A stretch of DNA of 64,000 nucleotides, from positions 1,306,001 through 1,370,000 of the forward strand of contig NZ_AP023368.1 of NCBI RefSeq assembly GCF_014218355.1, written 5' to 3'. Numbering within the stretch: the first letter of the stretch is position 1; every line of letters starts with the position of its first letter. Shown one piece after another: positions 44,457 through 54,082 of the stretch. A program made the position numbers and the translations under genes. The notes under the pieces were generated by a model. The model searched no databases. It saw only the letters and a program-made list of their open reading frames with translations, and had not been told where the DNA came from. The DNA is from Anaerocolumna chitinilytica. GTDB taxonomy: Bacteria; Bacillota; Clostridia; Lachnospirales; Lachnospiraceae.

Positions 44457-45023
44457 ATGGCAAAAACAGTACTAAGGATTTTACATGAATATACTGAATT
44501 TATTCATCGGGAATTAGTGGATGCAGATTATAAGCTTGCGAAAGCACCTCCGTTAAATAAACAGGGAATTGAAAAGCCCTGTTTGGTTATACCTGCAGTT
44601 ACAACCGGAAATCTCCCACATGCCAATTTTTCATTATATGGAGCCGAAAATGAATTTTTTCAGGCTCCTTATATTATGATTGGATTTGATGAGAATGTTT
44701 CGGACTTTGAAAATTCCAGTACGCAGCTGCTTATTCAAACTTGTTGTTATCCATCTGAGTCATATGTGAATGATCTGCAAGATCCAAAAAATGACCTGGA
44801 TATTCCAGATAATAAGGCATATGAAGATGTGATTAATTTGCTGGAATGGTTGAAAGATAGACTGCTTTTTGTGGGAGGAGTGGGCGGAACTACAATAGAA
44901 AGGCCTGTTAAACTGGGATCGTACAATACAAAGGAACTTACTTACCCCTATAGTTTTGGGTATTTGAGCTTTCAAATCAACTCAGCTTCCCATGATATAA
45001 ACAGGAACAAAATAAATTATTAG
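44457..45023 (+). CDS. Tail terminator-like protein
   Basis: 188 residues. It starts one base after the previous gene and just precedes the sheath gene, where tail terminator proteins are encoded. Conserved-looking segments: KPCLVIPAVTTGNLPHANFS, PYIMIGFDENVSDFENSSTQ and a C-terminal YPYSFGYLSFQI. The role is inferred from position and size. Confidence 0.6.
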   Translation: MAKTVLRILHEYTEFIHRELVDADYKLAKAPPLNKQGIEKPCLVIPAVTTGNLPHANFSLYGAENEFFQAPYIMIGFDENVSDFENSSTQLLIQTCCYPSESYVNDLQDPKNDLDIPDNKAYEDVINLLEWLKDRLLFVGGVGGTTIERPVKLGSYNTKELTYPYSFGYLSFQINSASHDINRNKINY

Positions 45024-45035
45024 GAGGAAATAACA

Positions 45036-46484
45036 ATGGCAAGAGGTATTAATGCTATCCAACAGGATAGTGAGTTGTTGGATGCAGAAAAAAGCTCTCT
45101 TATACCATGCTATATCGGGTCCACCCCTTATTGGCAGGTTGATGTAGCAAATTGGGCTGATATCGCAGGGAAAGCATATATTGTCAGTAGCCTAGAAGCT
45201 GCCAGAAATACTCTAGGATATTATGAGCCGGTATCGGGAAAATGGCCTAGGGAATACAGCCTGTGTGAGGCAGTAAATGCCCATTTCGGAAACAAATTAA
45301 GTGCTGTAGGACCAATTATATTACTAGTAAATGCTGCAGAGATTGAGATATCAGAAGATTCAGTTACTCAGACTGTTGCAATTTCAAATGGTGTAGGTTC
45401 TATTAATGTTAATGGACTTGCTATCCTTAATTCCGTTGCAATTACCGGAAAAGTAAGAGGCGTTGATTATACTGCAGCTTATGATGATAATGGAAGGTAT
45501 ATCATCATTACAGATTTAAAGAAGAGCCTTGGAAATAGTACCAGTGTTACATATTCAGTCGTTTCTAATCTGAGTACTTTGGTTATGACATCTCAAACTT
45601 TTAGTGTAATAGATTATTTTGAACAAACTATTGGAGCAGTTCCATCTGTTCTTGCAGCACCTGGGTGGGAAGATGAAGCTGTGAATGGCGTAGCTGGAAC
45701 AACTGTTGCGGACAAGTTACAGGAGTGTTCAGAAGGACAGATTAATAGTCATTGGTATACACAGTCATATATTCAACTAAAATCTGCAGACCATTCAAAC
45801 GTGGCTTCAGAGAAAGCTACAAAAGGATATGACAGCCCTAAAATGAAAGTTTGCTGGCCGTATACTCGAAAAAGAGGACTGATATACAGTCTGGTGGTAG
45901 CTTTTATTGTTGCCAAGATGAAGGTTGATATTGCTAACGACAATATACCGTATGAATCTGCATCCAATGAAATACTTGATATTGAAGGCTTATGTGATAG
46001 CAACGGTAATCTAATCTTACAGAATGAAAAGGCAGCCAATTCATTAAATGAAATCGGAGTTGCCACATGTAATTTTGCTTCCGGCTCTTGGCGAACTTGG
46101 GGTGTATGCATGGCGAACTATCTGGAGAGTAATAAAAGCAATATTCTTCCGGAGTATCTAAGTGATGTAGCGGTTCAGATGAGGGATTATGTATGCAATG
46201 ATTTTCAAGTTGAAAATTTTGATTACATTGATAAGCCTATTCCTACCAGAAAAGCAAAAGAAATCGTAGATGATTACCAGGTGAAACTAAATAACCTTGT
46301 CAATAGCGGAGCATTGCTGTATGGAGTTATAACCTTTACAAGTTCTGAAAATCCAATAGGTTCACTTGCAGACGGAGAATTTGTATTTAATATTGCTGAA
46401 ACTAGCACACCTCCCGGCAAGAGTATTACAGGAAAGGTTAAGTATACAGCAGCCGGTTTAGAATCATATTTCGGGGAGGAGTAA
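45036..46484 (+). CDS. Contractile tail sheath protein
   Basis: Contracts around the tube during infection. The 482-residue protein has the family N terminus (IPCYIGSTPYWQ, VSSLEAARNTLGYY), a variable inserted domain (about 105-195) and the C-terminal conserved part with FDYIDKPIPTRKAKEIVDDY and a GVITFTSSENPIGSLADGEF strand. AGGAGG is upstream. Its presence makes the particle a myovirus. Confidence 0.9.
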   Translation: MARGINAIQQDSELLDAEKSSLIPCYIGSTPYWQVDVANWADIAGKAYIVSSLEAARNTLGYYEPVSGKWPREYSLCEAVNAHFGNKLSAVGPIILLVNAAEIEISEDSVTQTVAISNGVGSINVNGLAILNSVAITGKVRGVDYTAAYDDNGRYIIITDLKKSLGNSTSVTYSVVSNLSTLVMTSQTFSVIDYFEQTIGAVPSVLAAPGWEDEAVNGVAGTTVADKLQECSEGQINSHWYTQSYIQLKSADHSNVASEKATKGYDSPKMKVCWPYTRKRGLIYSLVVAFIVAKMKVDIANDNIPYESASNEILDIEGLCDSNGNLILQNEKAANSLNEIGVATCNFASGSWRTWGVCMANYLESNKSNILPEYLSDVAVQMRDYVCNDFQVENFDYIDKPIPTRKAKEIVDDYQVKLNNLVNSGALLYGVITFTSSENPIGSLADGEFVFNIAETSTPPGKSITGKVKYTAAGLESYFGEE

Positions 46485-46485
46485 G

Positions 46486-47013
46486 ATGAAATATTATGCA
46501 AATAAAGTCGCTGATTTATTTCCAACCATTAAAAAGAGTGGAAAATATATCGAGATTGAGGATGTAACAGCTTTTGCTACACCGGAAATATCCTTTGCAG
46601 ATGGAGAAGTCTCTGGTGCCGGTATCTTTGGGACAGTAAATATCCCGGATATCTATAATATCGAAGCAATGGAAGCCTCCATTACTGCAAAATCTTTTAG
46701 TTCAGGTGTTATAGCTGCTATTAATCCCAGTGGGGTTGATCTTAGGCTTAATTGGGCGGTAGATAATATAGGTGGTACATATGATACTTCTTATACGGCT
46801 TATACCGCTACGATAAAGGGACGGCCTAAGAATATACCAGCAGCGGAAGCGAAGAAGGGTGAGGGGCTTGAAATGACGATTAATATAGCTTGTACTTACT
46901 ATAAGCTGGTTAAAAATGGTTCTGTACTCTTTGAAATAGATCCACTTAATGGAGTTCTTATCATTAATGGTAAGGATTACTCAAAGGAATTGAATAAAGC
47001 ATTAAATAAATAG
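46486..47013 (+). CDS. Tail tube protein
   Basis: Polymerises into the inner tube under the sheath. The 175-residue protein starts 2 bases after the sheath gene with GGGGAGG upstream. It carries the FII/tail tube-like YTATIKGRPKNIPAAEAKKG and TINIACTYYKL motifs. Size and order (sheath, tube, chaperone, tape measure) fit. Confidence 0.88.
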   Translation: MKYYANKVADLFPTIKKSGKYIEIEDVTAFATPEISFADGEVSGAGIFGTVNIPDIYNIEAMEASITAKSFSSGVIAAINPSGVDLRLNWAVDNIGGTYDTSYTAYTATIKGRPKNIPAAEAKKGEGLEMTINIACTYYKLVKNGSVLFEIDPLNGVLIINGKDYSKELNKALNK

Positions 47014-47055
47014 ACTGGACAATAATCCAGTCTATCTTAATTTAGGAGGACTCAT

Positions 47056-47639
47056 ATGAATATTTATGAAGATAGCAATGAATTAAAAGCTGAGACTATT
47101 GAAGAAACAATGCAGGAGGATGCTGAAGAAGTAGGTGAAAAGGAAGAAAAAGCTGCAGGGGTATTGAAATTAACAAAGCCATATGAAATCAATGGAGAAC
47201 TTACCAAAGAAATCTCTTATGATTTGAATTTTGTGAAACCTATTCAATACATTAATTTGGTTACAAGACTCGGTAAAAAGGAGTCCATATCAGTACCGGA
47301 GCTTAACATCAACGTTCAGATCGGTTATTTTGCACTTGCATCCGGTATCCCGGTATCTGAGCTTAAGCGTATGCCAAGTACACAGGACTTTACAGCGGCT
47401 TGCTCGTTGGTGCGTAATTTTTTGCTAGGAACATCGGATATGGAGAGCGAGGAGGAATAGAGTATATAAAATTAGTAGCAGGTACTATTACAATGGATAC
47501 CTCGACTGATTATATGACTGCTTTGGACATGCCAATGGGCATATTTCTGGATTGTTATAGTACCCTTGTTTTTATTTCAGAAAAGCGAAATGAGGAAATG
47601 AGAAATAGCCTTGAAAAGAGCAAAAGAGGTGAGAAGTGA
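47056..47639 (+). CDS. Tail assembly chaperone, with -1 frameshift extension
   Basis: Phage tail chaperones coat the tape measure protein and exist as a short form (G) and a frameshifted long form (GT). The short form is 134 residues (47056-47460), with SYDLNFVKPIQYINLVTRLG and a C-terminal QDFTAACSLVRNFLL. At 47418-47424 the zero frame reads T-TTT-TTG, a canonical slippery heptamer. After a -1 slip the frame is open for 71 codons to TGA at 47637-47639 and encodes GIEYIKLVAGTITM, then ALDMPMGIFLDCYS, the recognisable T segment. The slip site lies 37 bases before the zero-frame stop. Confidence 0.85.
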
Positions 47640-49777
47640 GCGGAAAAATTCTAAATACAGTTATTTCACTTGGCGGTAAAGTGGATGGAACCCTCTTAAA
47701 AGCCTTGAATAAGACCAAGAATCAAACGCAGAACACTGCAAAATCAATGCAAAAAGCAATGGGAGAAGGGACGAAAGTAGCTGCAAAGGCTATGACAAAA
47801 TCTTTGACTTCTGTAGCTACAGGTGCTTTAAAGATTTTTGGTGCCATAAAAGCTATATCAAAATTAAAGGATTTTGCTTCTGAAACAGTAACGGCTGCAA
47901 AGGCACAGATAGAAGTTCAAACAAAACTTGCCTCTGTTCTTGAAAATGTAAAGTCAATTCAAATTAGAGGGCCTAACGCTGCAGCAGATGCAGCAAAAGT
48001 GCTTAGTAATGTAGCAGATAAGATAGAGCAGAACGGTGTAATAGGCGCAGATATTACAATGGCCGGAATGCAGCAGTTGGCTACATATCAGCTTTCAGAA
48101 AAAGAAATATCTGTTTTATCAACCGGTATGACAGATCTCCTTGCACAGCAAAAAGGATTGAATGCTTCCCAGAGTGATGGCGTTGCAATAGGAAACCTTA
48201 TTGGTAAGGCTATGATGGGTAATGTGGGGGCTCTATCTCGTGTAGGTATTACGTTTGATGAAGCTCAAGCAAAAGCTATTAAAACTGGTGATGCAACGTT
48301 AAGAGCTGCCACCATTGCACAGGTACTACAAGAAAATGTAGGTGGAGTAAATAAGGCGTTAGGAGAGACAGATCAGGGGCAGTTACTCCAGACACAGAAT
48401 ACTTTTGATGCAATTCATGAGGAAATTGGATATTTCATATTACCTTTAATGAATAAATTATTCAAAGGTATTCTGCCTTATGCTACGAAAGGATTACAAA
48501 GTTTGCAGGCAGCATCCGCAAAGTTTGGACCGGTACTTCAAGGAATCATCGATAAGGGATTTGCTAAGTTATCAGACATTCTTCCGGATGTAATGGGTAC
48601 AATATCAGACATTTTACCTATTATTACACAACTAAAAGTACCAATGGGACTCTTCATGCAGATTTTGCCGGTGATCCTGGAGTTAATCAGAAAACTATCA
48701 CCATCTGTTCAAATGCTTATAAAATCTTTAGTTCCGTTGATAAGTAAAATGATTACTATGTTGATACCTGCATTTGAGACACTTATACCTCCAATAACAG
48801 ATATTATAAGCACTTTATTGCCGGTCTTAATATCGCTTTTTAATATGTTAGCTCCAGAAATAACAAATATAATTAAGCAATTTGCTCCGTTAGTTGCCTT
48901 ACTTTTAAAAGCCCTTATGCCAGCCATAAGTGCACTCATTCCTATAGTAATGCAGGTTATTACCTCTATATTACCGGTAGTTGTACAGTTAATTAATTCG
49001 GTGTTTAGTCTTTTAACAAAGCTTGCACCAGTGATTTCTGTTGTAGCTCAGGTATTTGTATCTATATTAGGAGGGGCGTTGAATTCAATTCTTCCAATTA
49101 TTCAAGGAATAATAAGCTATTTTAACAATGTAGTAGTTACTTTAGGCTCAATTGTTGATTTCATAGTAAATATCTTTACTGGAAATTGGTCAGCAGCTTG
49201 GCAAAATGTTCAGGATATTTTTGCAGGTGTATTTAGGGGATTTGTAGGATATGCAAAGTCACCGCTAAATATAGTAATTGGACTTATAAATACAGCTATT
49301 GGAGGTATTAATGGCTTAACAGGGATAATCAACAAAATACCAGGTGTTGAGATAGGGAAAATACCACAGATACCCTACTTAGCAAAGGGAGCTACGGTAA
49401 CAAGTCCTACACTTGCAATGATTGGTGAAGGTAGGGTCCCTGAAACAGTAGTACCTCATAATAATAATCCAAGATCACGAGCATTATTAAGTGAAGCAGC
49501 AAGGGGAGTAGGTGTTAAAGAAATATCTATCCTACCGGTTATTGATAGAATAACAGAAGCTCTTTCTTACTTTAAGATGAACAATAAAAGTGCATCTATT
49601 CCTCAACAGAACAGTGACAATTCAAACAATAGCAGGGTTGTGAATTATTATTATCAGCCAGTAGTAAATGCCAAAGATGCGAAAGGTGTGAAAGAAGTAC
49701 TAGAAGACGAATTTGAGAAATTCAAAGCTTGGGTAAAGCAAATGAATGAAGAGGAAAGGAGAGAGGTCTTTGGGTAA
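47636..49777 (+). CDS. Tail tape measure protein
   Basis: Sets tail length. The 713-residue protein starts at GTG (47636) behind AAAGAGGTGAG, overlapping the chaperone's extended form. The N-terminal part is helical coiled coil (KALNKTKNQTQNTAKSMQKA). The middle (about 290-530) has long alternating hydrophobic helices (VPMGLFMQILPVILELIRKL and similar). The C-terminal region contains TSPTLAMIGEGRVPETVVPH, common to tape measure tails. It is short compared with siphophage tape measures, predicting a short tail (about 100 nm by the usual ratio). Confidence 0.9.
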   Translation: MSGKILNTVISLGGKVDGTLLKALNKTKNQTQNTAKSMQKAMGEGTKVAAKAMTKSLTSVATGALKIFGAIKAISKLKDFASETVTAAKAQIEVQTKLASVLENVKSIQIRGPNAAADAAKVLSNVADKIEQNGVIGADITMAGMQQLATYQLSEKEISVLSTGMTDLLAQQKGLNASQSDGVAIGNLIGKAMMGNVGALSRVGITFDEAQAKAIKTGDATLRAATIAQVLQENVGGVNKALGETDQGQLLQTQNTFDAIHEEIGYFILPLMNKLFKGILPYATKGLQSLQAASAKFGPVLQGIIDKGFAKLSDILPDVMGTISDILPIITQLKVPMGLFMQILPVILELIRKLSPSVQMLIKSLVPLISKMITMLIPAFETLIPPITDIISTLLPVLISLFNMLAPEITNIIKQFAPLVALLLKALMPAISALIPIVMQVITSILPVVVQLINSVFSLLTKLAPVISVVAQVFVSILGGALNSILPIIQGIISYFNNVVVTLGSIVDFIVNIFTGNWSAAWQNVQDIFAGVFRGFVGYAKSPLNIVIGLINTAIGGINGLTGIINKIPGVEIGKIPQIPYLAKGATVTSPTLAMIGEGRVPETVVPHNNNPRSRALLSEAARGVGVKEISILPVIDRITEALSYFKMNNKSASIPQQNSDNSNNSRVVNYYYQPVVNAKDAKGVKEVLEDEFEKFKAWVKQMNEEERREVFG

Positions 49778-49976
49778 TGAATATGTAGCAAGGCAAGGAG
49801 ATACCTGGGATTTAATATCCTATCGTTCCTATGGGAGTGAATATCACATTACAGAATTAGTCTTAGCGAATTATCAATATATCAATACTGTTGTATTTGA
49901 TGGTGGAGAGGTGTTAATCATACCGGAACTAGCTATAGAAAAAAGCTCCCTCCTTCCTCCTTGGAGGCTATCATGA
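49770..49976 (+). CDS. Tail protein X (LysM-like), gpX family
   Basis: 68 residues starting at TTG 49770, just behind AGGAGAGAGG. The GNEYVARQGDTWDLISYRSYG segment and GGEVLIIPEL are the LysM/gpX fold of P2-type tails. It overlaps the tape measure end and the start of the hub gene by 4 bases. Confidence 0.85.
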   Translation: MGNEYVARQGDTWDLISYRSYGSEYHITELVLANYQYINTVVFDGGEVLIIPELAIEKSSLLPPWRLS

Positions 49977-50896
49977 AGCTGTTTATAAAGGATGTAGATA
50001 TTACGGAGTCTGATCAATCTATTAGGGCTTGCAATTATATTGATTATGCTGGAGGACATGCTGATGTCCTCCAGATTACTTTTAATGATACTTTTGACCT
50101 CTGGCGAACTTGGGGATTAACAAAGAACGATAAAATCAGAGTAGTTAAGGATAACATTGATACAGGTGATATGTATATAAGCGGCATCTCGTTAAATTAT
50201 GGTATGTACAAGCTCCGAGCGTTATCAACCTCTGAAAAAGCTTTTAACGAAATTTCGACCATACGTGAGAATATCAAATTGTATGAGATATGCTCTGAAA
50301 TCAGCAAAGAAGCCGGACTGCAGTTAAGTACATACGATTTAGTAAACTATCTGTATTCCTATGTAGAGAGAATAGACAGGAAGCCGCTTGAATATTTGGA
50401 AGAGCTGTTACGAAGAGAAGGGTATATACAAAAGGTCTATAATGGGAAGCTCATTGTATATTCAGAAAAGAAAATGGAGCAGGCTCTACCTGGAATTACG
50501 ATTACAGAGGACGATTTTATAAGTTATCCCAATTTCTCAACCAGTGATGCAGATATTGTTTCCTCAATAGAGAATACCTATCAGTCAGGTAGTACAAATT
50601 TTAAGAGTAAAGTTAGTTCGAACCTCACTGGTAAGAAGCTTCGGTTTTATTTTCCTGTCAGCTCTCTTGGCGAAGGTGAAAGATTCTGTAAAGGTATGTT
50701 AAGGTATTTTAATAAGTATGAATATACAGGCAGTGGAGTAATTACGAATAAGAACATAGCAGCAGGTATTACTATTAATATTGATGGTAATTTTGCTAAT
50801 TGGAGTGGTGTTAACTTCATTTATGAAGTGAATCATGATTTGATAAATGATACTAAGGCTATTAAATTTAGGAAACCGATAGAAGGTGATTATTGA
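49973..50896 (+). CDS. Baseplate hub protein, late control gene D family
   Basis: Central hub at the tail tip (P2 gpD, T4 gp27 like). ATG at 49973 is 7 bases after GGAGG. In 307 residues it shows the family features: DLWRTWGLTKNDKIRVV, YKLRALSTSEKAFN, LEYLEELLRREGYIQKVYNG and a C-terminal beta domain. It ends with TGATG overlapping the next start. Confidence 0.85.
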   Translation: MKLFIKDVDITESDQSIRACNYIDYAGGHADVLQITFNDTFDLWRTWGLTKNDKIRVVKDNIDTGDMYISGISLNYGMYKLRALSTSEKAFNEISTIRENIKLYEICSEISKEAGLQLSTYDLVNYLYSYVERIDRKPLEYLEELLRREGYIQKVYNGKLIVYSEKKMEQALPGITITEDDFISYPNFSTSDADIVSSIENTYQSGSTNFKSKVSSNLTGKKLRFYFPVSSLGEGERFCKGMLRYFNKYEYTGSGVITNKNIAAGITINIDGNFANWSGVNFIYEVNHDLINDTKAIKFRKPIEGDY

Positions 50897-51084
50897 TGAA
50901 TAAGAGAGGAAAGATAGCAGAGATTTCGGGGGATAAGGTTAAAGTCATTTATGAGAATGAGGGGATAATGACACCTTATCTTGATGTAGCAAGGCATGTT
51001 ACTAACCTTGAGATGAATTCAATCGTCATTGTAGCCATTTATGATAATGACCTTCGTACAGGTACAGTGATAGGGGTGATTTAA
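50896..51084 (+). CDS. Short baseplate spike-type OB-fold protein
   Basis: 62 residues that look like a lone OB-fold core (RGKIAEISGDKVKVIYENEG, then VIVAIYDNDLRTGTVIGVI), as in gpV/gp5-type baseplate proteins but without the spike helix. It overlaps its neighbours by one base on both sides (TGATG and TAATG). It is probably a hub/spike adaptor. Its small size is notable. Confidence 0.6.
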   Translation: MNKRGKIAEISGDKVKVIYENEGIMTPYLDVARHVTNLEMNSIVIVAIYDNDLRTGTVIGVI

Positions 51085-51518
51085 TGAAAATTGGAACATT
51101 TGGCTCAAAAGTATTCTCTGTTAGTGATAATAAAATAAATACATTTGGTAATATATCACGATCTGCAAATTATAACACAGAAGAGCAGGAAAACGGAGGC
51201 AGTAAACCGAGACTTAAAAATAAGGCTCCGGAACTTGAATCTATGTCGTTTGAAATCTCTCTTAGATCTGATTTTTCAAATGTCAGAAGAGAGATAGACG
51301 AATGGATACAGATGAAAGGAAAAGCTTATTTCTTTATCATAGGCAAAGAGACATACGGCTTAAATAAATGGGAACTGGTAGGGGTAGAAATATCCAATCA
51401 GGAATTTGCTGCCGGTGGTATCTTAAAAAAAGCTACATTAAGTCTTAGCTTCAAAGAAAGTATCACATCCAAAAAGGCTAATACTGCCAAACAGACAAGA
51501 AATACTAAGGGTGGGTGA
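51084..51518 (+). CDS. Tail protein U (gpU) family
   Basis: 144 residues. It begins MKIGTFGSKVFSVSDNKINT and has SFEISLRSDFSNVRREIDEW plus GKAYFFIIGKETYGLNKWEL, the P2 gpU pattern. In P2 this protein completes the tail tip. Here it lies among baseplate genes; order with neighbours agrees. Confidence 0.8.
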   Translation: MKIGTFGSKVFSVSDNKINTFGNISRSANYNTEEQENGGSKPRLKNKAPELESMSFEISLRSDFSNVRREIDEWIQMKGKAYFFIIGKETYGLNKWELVGVEISNQEFAAGGILKKATLSLSFKESITSKKANTAKQTRNTKGG

Positions 51519-51522
51519 GTGA

Positions 51523-51804
51523 ATGTTTAAATGGGATAGTAACCTGTCAGAATCAGAACGTATAAAAAAGAATGTGTTGAATCTACTAAATATACGTAAA
51601 AATGAAGTGTGTTTTGATAGAGATATGGGAGTATCCGCAGACTATATTGATAAAACTGAGAATAAAATAACCTCACTAATGCTTACTGAAATACAAGAAA
51701 TGCTGTCAGAAAAAGAACCAAGAGCAGCTGTGAGTGTGGGCAATCTTATTACTTTCAATGAGAATGGGGAATATAGTTTTAAGGCGGTGATTAGCAGTGT
51801 ATGA
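51523..51804 (+). CDS. Baseplate wedge protein, gpW/gp25 family
   Basis: 93 residues. RIKKNVLNLLNIRKNEVCFD, then RDMGVSADYI and a C-terminal ITFNENGEYSFKAVISSV match the gp25-like fold that starts sheath assembly. GGGTGGGTG is before the ATG. The end overlaps the next gene by 8 bases. Confidence 0.85.
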   Translation: MFKWDSNLSESERIKKNVLNLLNIRKNEVCFDRDMGVSADYIDKTENKITSLMLTEIQEMLSEKEPRAAVSVGNLITFNENGEYSFKAVISSV

Positions 51805-52888
51805 TTTTATTAAATTTGATGAAAGTGCAGTATTGGAAGAAGCAATTGCAAAATATGAAGAGGCAACTAAGACTACGCTTTATGCAGGAGATGAAAGAAG
51901 AATATTAATAAATAGTTTTATGTATCCTGCAAAGCTTATTGCTGAAAAAGCAAATTATTTGGCAAATCAATATTTTGCTCAGACAGCCGAAATGCCTTTT
52001 TTACAGTATATTGGTGAAGGAAGGAATGTCTATATCCTTCAGGCGGAAAAATCCTTGGTCACAATGCGCTTTCGTATTGCAGCTCTACAAACATTTGATA
52101 TAGCTATACCTGCAGGAATTCGAGTTACACCAGATGGAATTCATTATTATGCAACTCAAAACGCAGGAATAATCATTCAGAACAGTTTATATACAGATAT
52201 TATATGTGAAGCAACTGTAGCTGGTAAAGGGCATAATGGTTTTATAGCCGGTACTATTAATACATTAGTTGATAATGTACTTTATATTTCCAATGTAACA
52301 AACATTGATACTAGCTCCGGAGGTTCTGAAACGGAAGATACAGAATCGTACAGGGAACGCATTTTATTAAAGCCCTTTGGCTATAACACGGCAGGAGCTG
52401 AAGAAGCCTATATCTATCATACAAAATCAGCGGACAGCAGTATAGGGAGTGTAACCGTAACGACTGAACCTGCGACAGTTATAATTACTATATTAAATAA
52501 AGATGGTACTATTCCCAGCGACCTCGTTGTTGATCGTGTTCAGAATGCCCTTAATGGTAAGGAAGTACGCCCGCTTACCGATAATGTAATTATTCAGAAA
52601 CCTACAACAGTAAGCTATGATATAAATATAAACTTTACAGTAAGCGAAGAAGATAGGTCTAATGAGAATAGTATCAAGACAAATGTGGAAGCTGCGATTA
52701 AGGCGTATGTCATATATCAAAGTTCTGAACTTGGAAAAGCTATTAATCCTGATGTTCTAAGAAAATATATCCTTAATGCCGGAGCATATACCTGTACGAT
52801 CAATTCACCAAGCTATATAGCAGTTAATAAGCAATCCATAGCACAGATTTCAGGAGAACCAGAGGTTACATATACTGGTATAGTGTAG
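51797..52888 (+). CDS. Baseplate J family protein
   Basis: Baseplate wedge component (P2 gpJ, T4 gp6 like). 363 residues from a GTG. The characteristic segments are LINSFMYPAKLIAEKANYLA, the TRFTLIA-like SLVTMRFRIAALQTFDIAIP, GGSETEDTESYRERILLKPF and GYNTAGAEEAYIYHTKSADS. The middle contains the usual beta domain. Nothing is missing. Confidence 0.9.
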   Translation: MYDFIKFDESAVLEEAIAKYEEATKTTLYAGDERRILINSFMYPAKLIAEKANYLANQYFAQTAEMPFLQYIGEGRNVYILQAEKSLVTMRFRIAALQTFDIAIPAGIRVTPDGIHYYATQNAGIIIQNSLYTDIICEATVAGKGHNGFIAGTINTLVDNVLYISNVTNIDTSSGGSETEDTESYRERILLKPFGYNTAGAEEAYIYHTKSADSSIGSVTVTTEPATVIITILNKDGTIPSDLVVDRVQNALNGKEVRPLTDNVIIQKPTTVSYDININFTVSEEDRSNENSIKTNVEAAIKAYVIYQSSELGKAINPDVLRKYILNAGAYTCTINSPSYIAVNKQSIAQISGEPEVTYTGIV

Positions 52889-52897
52889 GAGGTAAAA

Positions 52898-53458
52898 ATG
52901 CAATTAAATAAAATTAGTCTACTTGAACTATTACCTCCCTATATGCAGGATGATCAAACCGTAATAGGATTGTGTGCAGCTGCAGATGTTATTTACAAGA
53001 AGTTACATGATGAGATTTCAAAAATTAATTTTTTTGAGAACTTAGACATGCTTGGGGAAGCAGAATTGGATTACATAGCAGATGCTAATCAGATAATATG
53101 GTATAAAAAATCAGCACCCATGAGTAGTAAAATTGATTTGATAAAAAATTCTGAAAGTGTCTTTTGGAATTTAGGGACTATATCTGCAATTGAGAGCGTT
53201 ATAAAGGATACCTTAGGTGAAGCTGAAGTAATTGAGTGGTTTGATTATGAAGGTGATCCATATCATTTCAAGATTGTTAGTAAAAACCCACAGCTTCAAT
53301 CAGATGCTATTAATCAATTTAATGCAGTAATAGAACAGGTTAAAAGAAAAATTGCAATATTGGATACCATTGAAATATCTCTTACAGCAACTATGAACAC
53401 ATATTATAGTTTCAAACTAAGCACAGGTTCCTATGTTTCATTAAGACAGGAGGGTTAA
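52898..53458 (+). CDS. Tail protein I (gpI) family
   Basis: 186 residues; AGGAGG precedes the ATG. ISLLELLPPYMQDDQTVIGL, NLDMLGEAELDYIADANQII and WNLGTISAIESVIKDTLGEA match gpI-type baseplate proteins which lie between gpJ and the fibres and attach fibres to the baseplate. It ends one base before the next gene. Confidence 0.85.
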   Translation: MQLNKISLLELLPPYMQDDQTVIGLCAAADVIYKKLHDEISKINFFENLDMLGEAELDYIADANQIIWYKKSAPMSSKIDLIKNSESVFWNLGTISAIESVIKDTLGEAEVIEWFDYEGDPYHFKIVSKNPQLQSDAINQFNAVIEQVKRKIAILDTIEISLTATMNTYYSFKLSTGSYVSLRQEG

Positions 53459-53459
53459 A

Positions 53460-54068
53460 TTGAGTTTTAGTACAATACTATTCACAGAAAAAGGTCGAGC
53501 CTTGCAATCAAAAGCATTAGCAGGGATGGCCTTAAATTTTACCCGGATAGGGATGGGAGCTGGTACATTAACAGGGCAATCTCAGATTACACTTAATAAT
53601 CTAATTGATCCTAAGGTATTTATAACAATATCTCAGATAAAGAAAGCAGGTACCTATGCCACAGTTGAGGGATACTTCACAAATGCTGATGTAGGTACAG
53701 GCTTCTCTTGGAGAGAAATAGGAATTTTCGCTCAAGATCCAAACCTTGGTGAGATTCTTTATTGCTATGGAAATGCTGGTTCGTTGGCAGAATACATACC
53801 GCCCCAAACAACGGAGATAGTTGAAAAGGTAATAAGTATATCTGTGATTATTGGTGATGCTGCAAATGTTACGATAAAAACTGATCCGGCAGCTTATGCA
53901 ACGAAATTAGAACTTCTGACAAAATGGGAAATCTATATCTCAAATGTAATTCCGGAAGTCAGCCAGCGAAAGGAAAATACCTTGTACTTTAAGATTACAG
54001 ATACTATATCACAAGGTGTTAATAGTAATATAATCGTAAGCCCCAATATGGGACTTAAAATAAATTAG
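53460..54068 (+). CDS. Tail fibre / tail-collar protein (phage_tail collar N-terminal type)
   Basis: 202 residues starting at TTG 53460. The N terminus is the known collar motif (FSTILFTEKGRALQSKALAG, then FTRIGMGAGTL) and the middle has GYFTNADVGTGFSWREIGIF and YCYGNAGSLAEYIPPQTTEI. It probably anchors the receptor-binding fibres encoded behind it. It is shorter than most family members because the receptor-binding parts are encoded separately. Confidence 0.85.
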   Translation: MSFSTILFTEKGRALQSKALAGMALNFTRIGMGAGTLTGQSQITLNNLIDPKVFITISQIKKAGTYATVEGYFTNADVGTGFSWREIGIFAQDPNLGEILYCYGNAGSLAEYIPPQTTEIVEKVISISVIIGDAANVTIKTDPAAYATKLELLTKWEIYISNVIPEVSQRKENTLYFKITDTISQGVNSNIIVSPNMGLKIN

Positions 54069-54082
54069 AGGGGGAAGGATTA

